Source: DATFJT01 sp965230755 (lineage in GTDB: Bacteria > Bacteroidota > Bacteroidia > Chitinophagales > Saprospiraceae). Taken from it: 64,000 nt of DNA. Position numbers and translations under genes: made by a program. Positions 1 to 7,290 of the stretch are shown here, piece after piece. The notes beneath the pieces are model-generated. The model was not told the DNA's origin. It did no database searches and saw nothing but the letters and a program-made list of their open reading frames with translations. Within the stretch, counting starts at the first letter, position 1. Every line of letters begins with the position of its first letter. The stretch is from positions 1 through 64,000 of the forward strand of contig CBDDLT010000003.1 of the NCBI GenBank assembly GCA_965230755.1. Reading direction: 5' to 3'.

Positions 1-1
1 G

Positions 2-211
2 GTGTTAAGTGTCATACATTCGGTAGGTACTTCTCTCACTTTAATAGGAATCAACCTGACGATGATTTTTCAAACACTTTATGACATTGACCATGTTGTG
101 CCATATAGAAATCTACAATCTATTATGGTTTCCATAATAATTATCTTCATTTGCCTACAAGCCATTATTATAGCTAACCTACTCATCGCATTAATTATAG
201 AAAAGAGATAA
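2..211 (+). CDS. Partial small membrane protein, function unknown
   Basis: The reading frame is open from the first bases of the window and stops with TAA at 209-211, so the true start probably lies upstream. The 69 visible residues contain two very hydrophobic stretches, one near residues 7-25 and a stronger one near 41-65 (runs of Ile, Leu, Ala), followed by a short charged EKR end. This looks like the C-terminal part of an integral membrane protein. I do not recognise the family. The next gene starts 70 bases downstream on the same strand, but nothing shows that the two are linked. Confidence 0.4.
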   Translation: MLSVIHSVGTSLTLIGINLTMIFQTLYDIDHVVPYRNLQSIMVSIIIIFICLQAIIIANLLIALIIEKR

Positions 212-280
212 GAAACAATTGAATCTTAAAAGAGCAAAAAACGGATTGTTCAGAAATTATAAATCATCGATTTTTGTGGT

Positions 281-1111
281 ATGAAAAAATTAAATAATCA
301 CTACCATATTGTGGAAAAGGTTATCCAATTTTTGGACCAGAATCAATTGGAACAACCTACCCTGGAAGAGATCAGTCAACATGTTTTTCTAAGTAAGTTT
401 TATCTACAAAGGGTATTTCAGGAATGGGCCGGAGTTACCCCCAAGCAGTTTTTACAATATCTCACAATTGAACATTCTAAGTCCCTACTACGTCAAGGAA
501 AAAGCACTTTACAAGCTTCATATGAATCTGGATTATCTGGCAACGGCAGATTACATGACCTTTTTGTGAAGTGCGAAGGAGTAAGTCCAGGTGAATTTAA
601 GAAGAAGGGAAAAGAATTGACCATTCTATGGCAAGTGATTCAAACGGCGTTTGGCGAAACTCTAATGGCAGAAACTAGTAAAGGTCTCTGCAAGGTAAGC
701 TTTATGAACAATGAGATACCTCCGCTGAAAGAACTATCTATGGATTTCCCTTATGCTAAGTTCGAAAATGAATTGGGTCTGAATGGTAAACTTCTTAAGG
801 AATACTTCGACACCTGGCAAATTCCGGAGAAAAGAATAAGTCTACACTTCAAAGGCACAACATTTCAAATTCAGGTATGGAAGGCCTTGTTACAAATACC
901 TGCCGGAAATCTGGTGGCTTATCAAGATATTGGAAACAGAATTGGACATCCCGGGGCAGTTAGAGCCATAGGAACTGCCATAGGTAAGAATCCGATAGCC
1001 TATTTAATTCCATGTCATAGGGTTATCAAGAATAATGGATTGATCGGGCGATATCGCTGGACTGATGAGAGAAAGAAAATTATTAACGCATACGAAGTTT
1101 CATGCCTTTAA
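281..1111 (+). CDS. AraC-type HTH / methylated-DNA-protein-cysteine methyltransferase fusion
   Basis: A 276-residue two-domain DNA repair protein. Residues 1-105 form an AraC-family helix-turn-helix domain (LEEISQHVFLSKFYLQRVFQ, then a second helix pair around GLSGNGRLHDLF). Residues 110-275 are an O6-alkylguanine-DNA alkyltransferase domain. The alkyl-acceptor cysteine lies in IPCHRVI (Cys245), and the family features FQIQVWKALLQIPAG and GLIGRYRWTDERK are present. Known relatives repair O6-methylguanine by suicide transfer to the cysteine. This architecture lacks the N-terminal Ada zinc domain of E. coli Ada, so methylphosphotriester sensing is not expected. The protein is full length and intact, unlike several genes downstream. 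Confidence 0.93.
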   Translation: MKKLNNHYHIVEKVIQFLDQNQLEQPTLEEISQHVFLSKFYLQRVFQEWAGVTPKQFLQYLTIEHSKSLLRQGKSTLQASYESGLSGNGRLHDLFVKCEGVSPGEFKKKGKELTILWQVIQTAFGETLMAETSKGLCKVSFMNNEIPPLKELSMDFPYAKFENELGLNGKLLKEYFDTWQIPEKRISLHFKGTTFQIQVWKALLQIPAGNLVAYQDIGNRIGHPGAVRAIGTAIGKNPIAYLIPCHRVIKNNGLIGRYRWTDERKKIINAYEVSCL

Positions 1112-1145
1112 TGGAACAGTTCTTCTAAATTTAAAACAAACAAAT

Positions 1146-1643
1146 ATGAAATACGATTTTATCATATCTGGCATTAAACGACATGACGTCGAAAAGCTTT
1201 TTAAACTCGATGAAAAAGAACTAAATGCCCAAGGAATTGTCAAATTGATGGTCAATGAAAAACCGGGTTTTCCCTGTCGTGTGAGCCTAGAAGATGCCAA
1301 TATAGGAGAAGAAATACTTGCCTTTAACTACGAACATCACAAAACTATCTCACCATATCGTTCTTCAGGCCCCGTATTTGTTCGGTTAAATGCAGATGAA
1401 GCGAGGCTAAGGAAAAATGAAATTCCCAAAATGCTAGAGCACCGGTATTTATCCTTACGTACTTATGATAGTGAGGGTATGATGATCGCAGCGACAACGA
1501 CAAAGGGAAGATATCTTGAAAATTCGATTCAAGAAATATTTGAGAATGAAAAGGCTCAATACATTCAGGTACACAATGCAAAACCCGGTTGCTACAATTG
1601 TCAAATTGATAGAATATCGCTCGAGGAATTTTCAACACGATAA
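1146..1643 (+). CDS. DUF1203 family protein
   Basis: A 165-residue protein starting MKYDFIISGIK. The frame is open further upstream to 1065, but that part overlaps the preceding methyltransferase gene, so the internal ATG at 1146 is preferred. It matches my memory of the DUF1203 pattern: an N-terminal F-x-I-S-G segment, then KPGFPCRVSLEDANIGE, NYEHH and SPYRSSGPVFVR, and a C-terminal Cys-rich CYNCQIDRI segment. Members are small soluble proteins of unknown biochemical role. It starts 34 bases after the alkyltransferase stop and is probably co-transcribed with it. Confidence 0.82.
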   Translation: MKYDFIISGIKRHDVEKLFKLDEKELNAQGIVKLMVNEKPGFPCRVSLEDANIGEEILAFNYEHHKTISPYRSSGPVFVRLNADEARLRKNEIPKMLEHRYLSLRTYDSEGMMIAATTTKGRYLENSIQEIFENEKAQYIQVHNAKPGCYNCQIDRISLEEFSTR

Positions 1644-1840
1644 ATTTTGTAAGGAAAAAGAATTGATCACTCTGGGAATTAAGGCGTGGAATTATATGGA
1701 TCCATGCCCATAGCTTAACTCATATGGGACCAGAAGGAGAACAAAGTCGATTACATTTCTTTAAGGTGGTAGATTAAAGAAAAGTACAATTAGTTGCGTT
1801 AATATTGTGAATAGCAAAAATATTGGACCATGCTAAATAA
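1644..1840 (+). other. Intergenic stretch with a possible C-terminal gene remnant
   Basis: About 200 bases without an intact gene. One frame from 1670 to a TAA at 1775-1777 reads protein-like (WIHAHSLTHMGPEGEQ, then RLHFFKVVD) and is closed upstream by a TGA. It could be the tail of a lost gene. I cannot name the family. The IS200-like element follows directly. Confidence 0.25.
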
Positions 1841-1843
1841 ACT

Positions 1844-1864
1844 ACTACCCCCAAAGGAGGTAGT
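1844..1864. repeat. Subterminal hairpin of the IS200-like element
   Basis: Arms ACTACCCCC (1844-1852) and GGAGGTAGT (1856-1864) pair with one mismatch around an AAA loop. In IS200/IS605 elements such hairpins are the structures TnpA recognises at the element ends. Confidence 0.6.
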
Positions 1865-1872
1865 TTTGAATT

Positions 1873-1887
1873 GGCCCTAAAAGGGCC
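1873..1887 (-). terminator. Hairpin directly downstream of tnpA
   Basis: A perfect 6-bp stem GGCCCT/AGGGCC with an AAA loop lies 7 bases beyond the tnpA stop. On the minus strand it is not followed by a convincing T tract. It may be part of the right-end structure of the element rather than a terminator. Confidence 0.4.
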
Positions 1888-1893
1888 TTTCCT

Positions 1894-2349
1894 TTAGAAC
1901 AATTTATACTCATCATTGTCTGTCTCTTCCTTCCTATCATTTTTCTCCTGATATTTTACATATCTTATCACTTTATCTTCATCTATCCCTATCGTGCTTA
2001 CAAAGTATCCGCGTGACCAAAAATGATTTCCCCAATATAACTTCTTCTTTAAACTCGGATAGTTCTTAAACATCATTACTGCCGTCTTACCTTTTAATAT
2101 CCCCATGAAATTCGATATGCTCAACTTTGGCGGAACTGAACACACCAAATGCACATGATCATCCTGGATATTTAATTCTATTACTTCCACCGATTTCCAC
2201 TTACATATTGCTTGTATCTTTTCTTCCAATACATCCGCAACTATCCCTTCCAATACCCTATATCTATACTTCGGTGTCCATACAACATGATAGTTGCAAT
2301 GATATATACTATGCGATAACTTCCTATATCTTATCTTCTTTGGCATCAC
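1894..2349 (-). CDS. tnpA: IS200/IS605-family transposase TnpA (Y1 HUH single-strand transposase)
   Basis: A 151-residue Y1 transposase of usual length. It opens with KLSHSIYHCNYHVVWTPKYR, a hallmark of IS200 TnpA. It carries the HUH motif in DDHVHLV, the conserved MGILKG and GNHFWSRGYFVSTIG segments, and a YVKYQ motif whose first tyrosine (about Tyr130) is expected to be the nucleophile, with Gln134 helping metal binding. Two adjacent ATGs (2349 and 2346) are possible starts. The frame shows no damage. Confidence 0.92.
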   Translation of the reverse strand: MMPKKIRYRKLSHSIYHCNYHVVWTPKYRYRVLEGIVADVLEEKIQAICKWKSVEVIELNIQDDHVHLVCSVPPKLSISNFMGILKGKTAVMMFKNYPSLKKKLYWGNHFWSRGYFVSTIGIDEDKVIRYVKYQEKNDRKEETDNDEYKLF

Positions 2350-2395
2350 TACAAGATAAGAACTTCTTTACTAGCTTCGCTCTTAACCCTAACCT

Positions 2396-2410
2396 ACCGC
2401 CTTAGGCGGT
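2396..2410. repeat. Subterminal hairpin of the IS200-like element, transposase-upstream end
   Basis: Perfect ACCGCC (2396-2401) / GGCGGT (2405-2410) stem with a TTA loop. It lies just outside the 5' end of tnpA and 10 bases before the GTG of the next plus-strand gene, so the insertion has replaced that gene's natural leader. Confidence 0.6.
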
Positions 2411-2420
2411 GGTTTTTTAG

Positions 2421-3335
2421 GTGAATAAAATTAAAATCATCGCTTTGTTACTCTTATTTTCAAGCTTAAATATCTTATTCTGTCAATCCAATGAACTCTC
2501 CCTATTCGATCCTCTAGTAGGAAAGACATGGAAGGCAGAAGGAAACTGGGGAGACGGAAGTCCTTTTTCTCAAGAAATCGAAATTAATTATTCCCTAGAT
2601 AGCTCCATCGTTTTGTTGAATACCATGGGCTATGTGAATACAGAGCGGAACAAATTGGGTTTGCGCAATCATGGGATTCGGCAATTCGACAAAGAAACCA
2701 ATCAAATAAAATTTTGGGAATATGATGTTTTTGGTGGACTGACTGAGGGAATTGTATATAATGAAGGAAAAAATATTGTTTACCAATATCAGTATGGTGA
2801 TTTCCTGGTTACGGACATGTGGAAGTACGTTAATGATTCGACCTATTCATTTAAAGTCGGTAATTTTAATGATGGGCAGTGGGAGCAAATCTACATAGAA
2901 ACGGAATTCAAAGAAGTTCCACATACTCCGTTAGAAGATATTTATTCGATCATGAAAAGTCACTTGGTGGGAAACTGGACTTCTGAAGCATGGGATGGCA
3001 TATTGAATGAATCTTGGTCTATTGATAAAAACGGTCATTTAACACAAACAGCCCAGTATATAGAAAACGAGAAAGTTCTTTTCCAATCCGCTAACAAGGT
3101 CGAGCTGGTCAATAATGAACTGATTCTTTTCAGTGTCATTAAAAATGGCAACCCGAAGATATTCAAGGCGAGTAGCTATTCTTCCAGTAGCGTTGTGTTT
3201 GAAAATTCCGACTATAAAAACCCGGATAAGCTTGTTTACACATTCCATTCGGATAAAAGATTTGACAGAAAAATAAGCGGAATTGAAAATGGCGAATTGT
3301 CCAATTACACTTTTGAGTTCAAGAGAATAGACTGA
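2421..3335 (+). CDS. Secreted protein of unknown function, start next to an IS200-like end
   Basis: A 304-residue protein with a clear signal peptide (MNKIKIIALLLLFSSLNILF, cleavage near CQS). The mature part appears to be two related halves: LVGKTWKAEGNWGDGSP near residue 32 and LVGNWTSEAWDGILNES near residue 182, each followed by alternating beta-type segments with many aromatic residues. This suggests a lipocalin-like or DUF1579-like barrel fold, but I cannot assign a family with confidence. The start is GTG and begins about 10 bases after the IS200 end hairpin, so the native promoter and possibly the original ATG have been displaced. Whether it is still expressed is uncertain. Confidence 0.6.
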   Translation: MNKIKIIALLLLFSSLNILFCQSNELSLFDPLVGKTWKAEGNWGDGSPFSQEIEINYSLDSSIVLLNTMGYVNTERNKLGLRNHGIRQFDKETNQIKFWEYDVFGGLTEGIVYNEGKNIVYQYQYGDFLVTDMWKYVNDSTYSFKVGNFNDGQWEQIYIETEFKEVPHTPLEDIYSIMKSHLVGNWTSEAWDGILNESWSIDKNGHLTQTAQYIENEKVLFQSANKVELVNNELILFSVIKNGNPKIFKASSYSSSSVVFENSDYKNPDKLVYTFHSDKRFDRKISGIENGELSNYTFEFKRID

Positions 3336-3395
3336 AATGCCAATTAAATCCGAATAAGTACAACTTGTATATTTTGACTTCTTCATAATTAAAGG

Positions 3396-4242
3396 ATGAA
3401 ACGAGGTAAATTCATCAAAAGAACTTTTTGGAGTCTTGTAGGGCTAACGGGCTTAACTGGTTTGTACTCATGGCAGATCGAACCGTTTTACTTAGAATTC
3501 GTCAAAAAGAAAATGCCTATTAAGAATCTTCCCCAATCATCTTGTGGGAAAAACATTGATGCAGATAAGTGATATTCATGTGGGTAATCGGTTTGATTAT
3601 CAATTCATTATTGATTCATTTAAGGAGGCGCAGAAGTTCAATCCAGATTTTTGTAGCCTATACTGGAGACTATGTCAGTTATGAAAGCGATCAACAATTA
3701 GTACAACTTAAAGAGGTTCTTAATCATGCTGTATCTGGCGCAATTGCTACTGTTGGGATACTGGGAAATCACGACTACGGTAAGAATTGGTCGGATCAAA
3801 AAGTCGCAGATAAAATCACCCAACAATTGCAAGATGCAGGAATTGAAGTATTAAGCAACCAGCAAATGGAATTCGACGGACTGAATTTCATAGGATTTGA
3901 CGATTATTGGGGTCTTAATTTCGAACCGCAAAAAGTCATGGACCAATATGATTCTACTAAACCCAATATTGTTTTATGCCCACAATCCTGATGTTTGCGA
4001 TTTAGAGGTTTGGAATGGTTATACCGGATGGATCTTATCAGGACATACTCATGGTGGTCAGTGCAAACCACCTTTTTTAAAAAGCTCCTATGCTTCCCGT
4101 GCAAAACAAAAGATACTCTGCCGGGGAAATTGATCTTGAGGATGGAAGGACATTATACATTAATAGAGCTCTTGGACATTTGTGGCAGATCAGATTTAAT
4201 GTGAGGCCGGAAATAAGTATTTTTGTATTAGAAAATTTATAG
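3396..4242 (+). pseudogene. Metallophosphoesterase, broken by about four frameshifts
   Basis: Joining the frames gives a complete calcineurin-like phosphoesterase: an N-terminal basic and hydrophobic segment (FIKRTFWSLVGLTGL), then the metal-binding motifs QISDIHVG, YTGDYV, GNHDYG, CHNPDV and SGHTHGGQ in the usual order, ending in IFVLENL. The frame changes near 3540, near 3645 (the run in gatttttgt), near 3977 (the run in atgccca) and near 4080 (the run tttttaaaaag). Membrane-associated enzymes of this type (YkuE/YaeI-like) hydrolyse phosphodiester or UDP-sugar lipid substrates. All catalytic motifs survive, so the decay is recent, or the indels are sequencing errors in homopolymers. Confidence 0.85.
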
Positions 4243-4296
4243 GATTGCCACTTATTTCAGACTTAGATTTCTCATATCATCCATATTGACGATTCG

Positions 4297-5553
4297 ATGA
4301 AAATAATTCTCACTGCTGTTGGAAGTACCGGAGATATTGAACCTTTCATCCCCTTGAGTATTGGTCTTCAGCAAAGAGGTCATAATGTACTCATGTGCAG
4401 TAATGATGTTTATGAAGAAAAATTTACAAGTAGAGGGATCGAATTTAATGCCATAGGTCCTCCGATTGATCTAGAAGAGATGAGAAAAGCACGAGAACAT
4501 CTTGAGCATCTTTCTCCTTTAAAACAACTCGATTTTTTGGTTGAAAATGTATTCCTCAATGAAGGAAAAAAATATTTTGATGACTGCTTACGGTCTAATG
4601 AGGGATATGACCTAGGAATTTGTCATAGTCTAGACTTTCTAGGACAACATGCTCTTATCGAGCGAAACATACCGTGGATTTCTGTTGTATTATGTCCGGG
4701 AATTGTGCCGACATCATTTAATAGTCCCATGCATTTACCCAATTTAGGTAAAATGTTAAATCCCCTATTATGGAGGCTTTTCAATTTTGTCAAGAGGCCA
4801 TCTGAAAGAAAGATCGAAGGCTACCTTTCCAAGTTGAATGGTATCAAAAGGAAAATTAGTATCACCGGTACTTTTTCTCCATATTTAAATATCGTAGCTT
4901 CTTGTTCAGCATTCAATACGCTCCCACCTGACGTAGACAAGACTTTTATTCAAACCGGCAATCTTAGCACCTTTACGAATATTGATAACTACCAAGCACC
5001 CACGGATCTTATGGAGTTTATTCAGGATAAGCGCCCGGAAGTTGTTTTTACATTTGGTTCGATGGGAGGCAGTGATGGTGAAGCAATTGCTGAATTGTTT
5101 TGCGCAGTTACCAGAAGCCTCTCAATGAACGCAATCATTGTGAAAGGATGGGGAAATATTGAGTCTGATCAAAAAACTGGTGATATATTCTACGTTGATT
5201 TTATTCCATACGAGTATTTGTTTGAACACGTAAATATAGTCGTACATCACGGTGGCGCAGGAACATGTTATATGGCTGCTAAATCGGGCAAGACATCCAT
5301 AATTATTCCTCATTTAGCCGATCAACAATATTGGGGTAATGAACTTAATAGGATCGGAATAGCAGGTCGTTCCATATTAAAGAAAAACCTTTCCGTTAAA
5401 AACTTATCCGCCGAAATAGACCGAGTCAGAAAAGACCAAAAATTAGGTAAAAATGCAATTAAGATTAGAAATCAGATCCTTAGCGAAAATGGCGTGGATA
5501 ATGCCATTCGTATCATTGAGAAGTTTGTATCGGAGAAAATTAAAATCGATTAG
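4297..5553 (+). CDS. GT1-family glycosyltransferase (UDP-glycosyl / sterol-glucosyltransferase-like)
   Basis: A 418-residue intact GT-B fold enzyme. The N-terminal acceptor domain begins MKIILTAVGSTGDIEPFIPL, typical of sterol- and macrolide-type glycosyltransferases. The C-terminal donor domain has VFTFGSMGG near residue 250 and the nucleotide-sugar motif VHHGGAGTCYMAAKSGKTSI followed by PHLADQQYWGNEL. Family members move a sugar from a UDP-sugar to a small lipophilic acceptor such as a lipid, carotenoid or polyketide. The acceptor here is unknown. A carotenoid glycosyl transfer role is imaginable given the crt genes 50 kb away, but nothing local supports it. It is the only undamaged gene in a stretch of broken ones. 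Confidence 0.9.
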   Translation: MKIILTAVGSTGDIEPFIPLSIGLQQRGHNVLMCSNDVYEEKFTSRGIEFNAIGPPIDLEEMRKAREHLEHLSPLKQLDFLVENVFLNEGKKYFDDCLRSNEGYDLGICHSLDFLGQHALIERNIPWISVVLCPGIVPTSFNSPMHLPNLGKMLNPLLWRLFNFVKRPSERKIEGYLSKLNGIKRKISITGTFSPYLNIVASCSAFNTLPPDVDKTFIQTGNLSTFTNIDNYQAPTDLMEFIQDKRPEVVFTFGSMGGSDGEAIAELFCAVTRSLSMNAIIVKGWGNIESDQKTGDIFYVDFIPYEYLFEHVNIVVHHGGAGTCYMAAKSGKTSIIIPHLADQQYWGNELNRIGIAGRSILKKNLSVKNLSAEIDRVRKDQKLGKNAIKIRNQILSENGVDNAIRIIEKFVSEKIKID

Positions 5554-5576
5554 TCTGAAGTAGTTGTATTAAAAAC

Positions 5577-5711
5577 ATTCGAAGGCTTGGAAAACCAGTG
5601 GACAACGAACTCTTTTTTGCCGGCGATGCTTATACGGATGGAAGCGAATGATCCAGTGTCCATGCAGCAGCGCAATCGGCAAAAAGAGCAGTTAAACAAT
5701 TAGTTCGTTGA
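5577..5711 (+). pseudogene. C-terminal remnant of a flavin amine oxidase
   Basis: One frame reads NELFFAGDAYTDGSE, then a TGA at 5649-5651 where the family has Trp, then SSVHAAAQSAKRAVKQLVR and a TGA at 5709-5711. This is the FAD-binding C-terminal tail of an amine oxidase or protoporphyrinogen-oxidase-type flavoprotein (F-A-G-D/E ... W-x-S-V-H-A-A). Only about 45 codons remain, and the body of the gene is absent because the intact glycosyltransferase ends 24 bases upstream. The TGG-to-TGA change is a substitution, which argues for true decay rather than homopolymer sequencing error. Confidence 0.7.
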
Positions 5712-5769
5712 TATGTAAAATCATTAAGTATTTGCTCAAGTTCTTTGGTACTTAAATCATTTAATTAAT

Positions 5770-6193
5770 TTAATTCGAATCGATATCCGAGCAACATCCA
5801 TCATCCCTGCAAGTACAGTATTTACCATTGTAAAAATGAAGAACAATGAGGCAAAGTGCAGGAAAGTAGTGCATTCCGGATGAAATATTCATCCAGTCCA
5901 TTTTCTGAACAATCAGAAAAAACGCGAAAACAATCCAGCTTATCCAAAGTGCATATTTTATCCAAAGTACCGAAGATGATTTTACGGAAAACCAAATGGC
6001 TAAGAAGGATATGACAATGAAAACATAATCTATCATGGACCACCAAAGAGGTCCTGAGGAGCAACAAGATACAGAACAAGCACTCACCAAAAATAGAAAT
6101 GGTGTAGCAATGCAAATGTATCAAACAAAGGCCGCTGGACAATGCCCCGATAAAGTCCGAGCGGCTAGAACCAAATAATGATCTTACATTCAT
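5770..6193 (-). pseudogene. MerC-domain membrane protein, one frameshift
   Basis: Two overlapping minus-strand frames join into one MerC-type protein: MNVRSLFGSSRSDFIGALSSG, then LCLIHC, then after a one-base shift IATPFLFLVSACSVSCC, followed by two hydrophobic segments (DYVFIVISFLAIWFS and YALWISWIVFAFFLIV) and a Cys-rich end. The shift lies at the AAA run near 6113-6116 on the plus strand. MerC proteins are small four-helix inner-membrane proteins with vicinal cysteines. In Bacteroidota they often neighbour Fur/Zur-type regulators. A long palindrome 41 bases upstream is a likely operator. A read error cannot be excluded. Confidence 0.7.
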
Positions 6194-6233
6194 CGACGTA
6201 TTAGCTAAATTCTATGATGTAAAGCTACAAAAA

Positions 6234-6274
6234 TTAGCTATCTAAATGCAACAAAGTTGCATTTAGATAGCTAA
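6234..6274 (-). promoter_or_regulatory. 19-bp perfect palindrome, likely metalloregulator operator
   Basis: Arms 6234-6252 and 6256-6274 are perfectly complementary around an AAA spacer, with the core ATGCAAC-AAA-GTTGCAT. It sits 41 bases upstream of the minus-strand merC-like start, where an operator would lie. A Fur-family (Fur/Zur) regulator is my inference from the gene content and the palindrome form. It could also act as a hairpin in RNA. Confidence 0.55.
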
Positions 6275-6437
6275 AAATTTAATTGTACAGAATTTCAATG
6301 CGAATTGACATTCTCCATAGCTGGCCATACTCATATCGTTTAAAGATCCATCGCTACATTACAGACAGGGATAAATAGTGTGAATTTTAGTTTGTAGCTT
6401 TGAAATCACGACCTAACAAAAGATAAACTGCGTAATA

Positions 6438-6982
6438 ATGAATAAAGTACTGCAAACAATGATTGATAATATGCCCGAAAAGACAGGTAAGTCCTTGGAG
6501 GAGTGGAAATCATTATTGAATTCTATGACCTTCTCTAAGCATTCGGAAGCCGTAAATTTTCTGAAGAAAGAACACAATGTAACCCATGGTTTTGCCAATA
6601 CGATTGTTTCTCTATCCAAAGAGGGAAAAGACCGATGATGTTGACCTTGTATCCAATCAGTATCACGGAAAAGAGCATCTATTTCCGATATACGAGAAGC
6701 TTATTAGCTTAGTCAAAAACTTTGGTGATGATGTAAAAAATCACTCCGAAAAAGACTGAAGTAAGTTTAGACCGAAAAAAGAAATTCGCGGTTGTCAGGC
6801 CAGCAACCAAATCCCGAATTGACCTGGGGTTAAAATTGAAAGGAAAAACGACAACAGATAGGTTGGAGCATTCAGGTCCTTTTGGAACCATGTGTACCCA
6901 TCGAGTAAGATTGACCGAAGCAGATCAAATCGATGCCGAACTGCTGGAATGGCTAGAGGAAGCTTATCAAAAAGCCCAGTAA
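6438..6982 (+). pseudogene. DUF4287-DUF5655 domain protein, broken by two frameshifts
   Basis: The first 66 codons form a DUF4287 domain (DNMPEKTGKSLEEWKSLL ... EHNVTHGFANTIV). After a shift near 6626 the frame continues TDDVDLVSNQYHGKEHLFPI as a DUF5655 domain. After a second shift in the A run at 6735-6740 it continues PKKTEVSLDRKKKFAVVRPA through GPFGTMCTHRVRLTEADQID to a TAA at 6980-6982. The fused order is the usual full-length arrangement of about 180 residues. These are small cytosolic proteins of unknown activity related to DUF1801-type proteins. Confidence 0.8.
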
Positions 6983-6991
6983 TATTTGTCC

Positions 6992-7190
6992 ATGCAAAAG
7001 AAGAATATTGCGTTCCTTGCTCCAAGTTTGGACGGATATATCGCTGGAAAAAATGGAGAATTAGGACTGGTTACGAAATAGAGGTAAGGGACTGGAATTA
7101 CGGAGTCTATTTTTTAATTGTTTTTATAGACGACGTTAAGGTTTTCTATAAAAAAATAATCAAATCATCCCATAACAGAAATTGATTGGA
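6992..7190 (+). pseudogene. N-terminal remnant of a RibD-C / dihydrofolate-reductase-like protein
   Basis: The frame from the ATG at 6992 reads MQKKNIAFLAPSLDGYIAG, then KNGELG, and stops at TAG 7079-7081. This is the typical first strand and loop of RibD C-terminal-domain (DHFR-like) reductases (IAxSLDGYIAxxxGELDWL). A shifted frame after the stop (DWNYGVYFLIVFIDDV) resembles the next part of such a protein in degraded form. The rest of the roughly 180-residue gene is missing. It begins 10 bases after the preceding broken gene, so an operon of small cytosolic genes may have decayed together. Confidence 0.6.
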
Positions 7191-7290
7191 GTTTTTGTCT
7201 CCAGAAAAGCGAATCCTCATCAATGTACTTCGGTAGTTTTGTTCGAGTCTATTTGAATAAACTCTGATAAAATACTGCTATTTTTACCGC

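Larger units (their letters stand above)
1841..2413 (-). mobile_element. IS200-type insertion sequence (IS200/IS605 family)
   Basis: A single tnpA gene on the minus strand is flanked by short subterminal hairpins, the arrangement of IS200 elements, which transpose as single strands and make no target duplication. The end upstream of tnpA holds the perfect stem ACCGCC/GGCGGT at 2396-2410. The end downstream of tnpA holds ACTACCCCC/GGAGGTAGT at 1844-1864 (one mismatch) and GGCCCT/AGGGCC at 1873-1887. The exact outer ends cannot be fixed from one copy. No tnpB is present. The transposase frame is intact, so the element could still be active. Confidence 0.8.

Noticed and set aside
5822..6193. A separate 123-residue minus-strand protein
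   Set aside because: Only its first 27 or so codons read as protein; the rest is the wrong frame of the MerC-like gene after a one-base shift.
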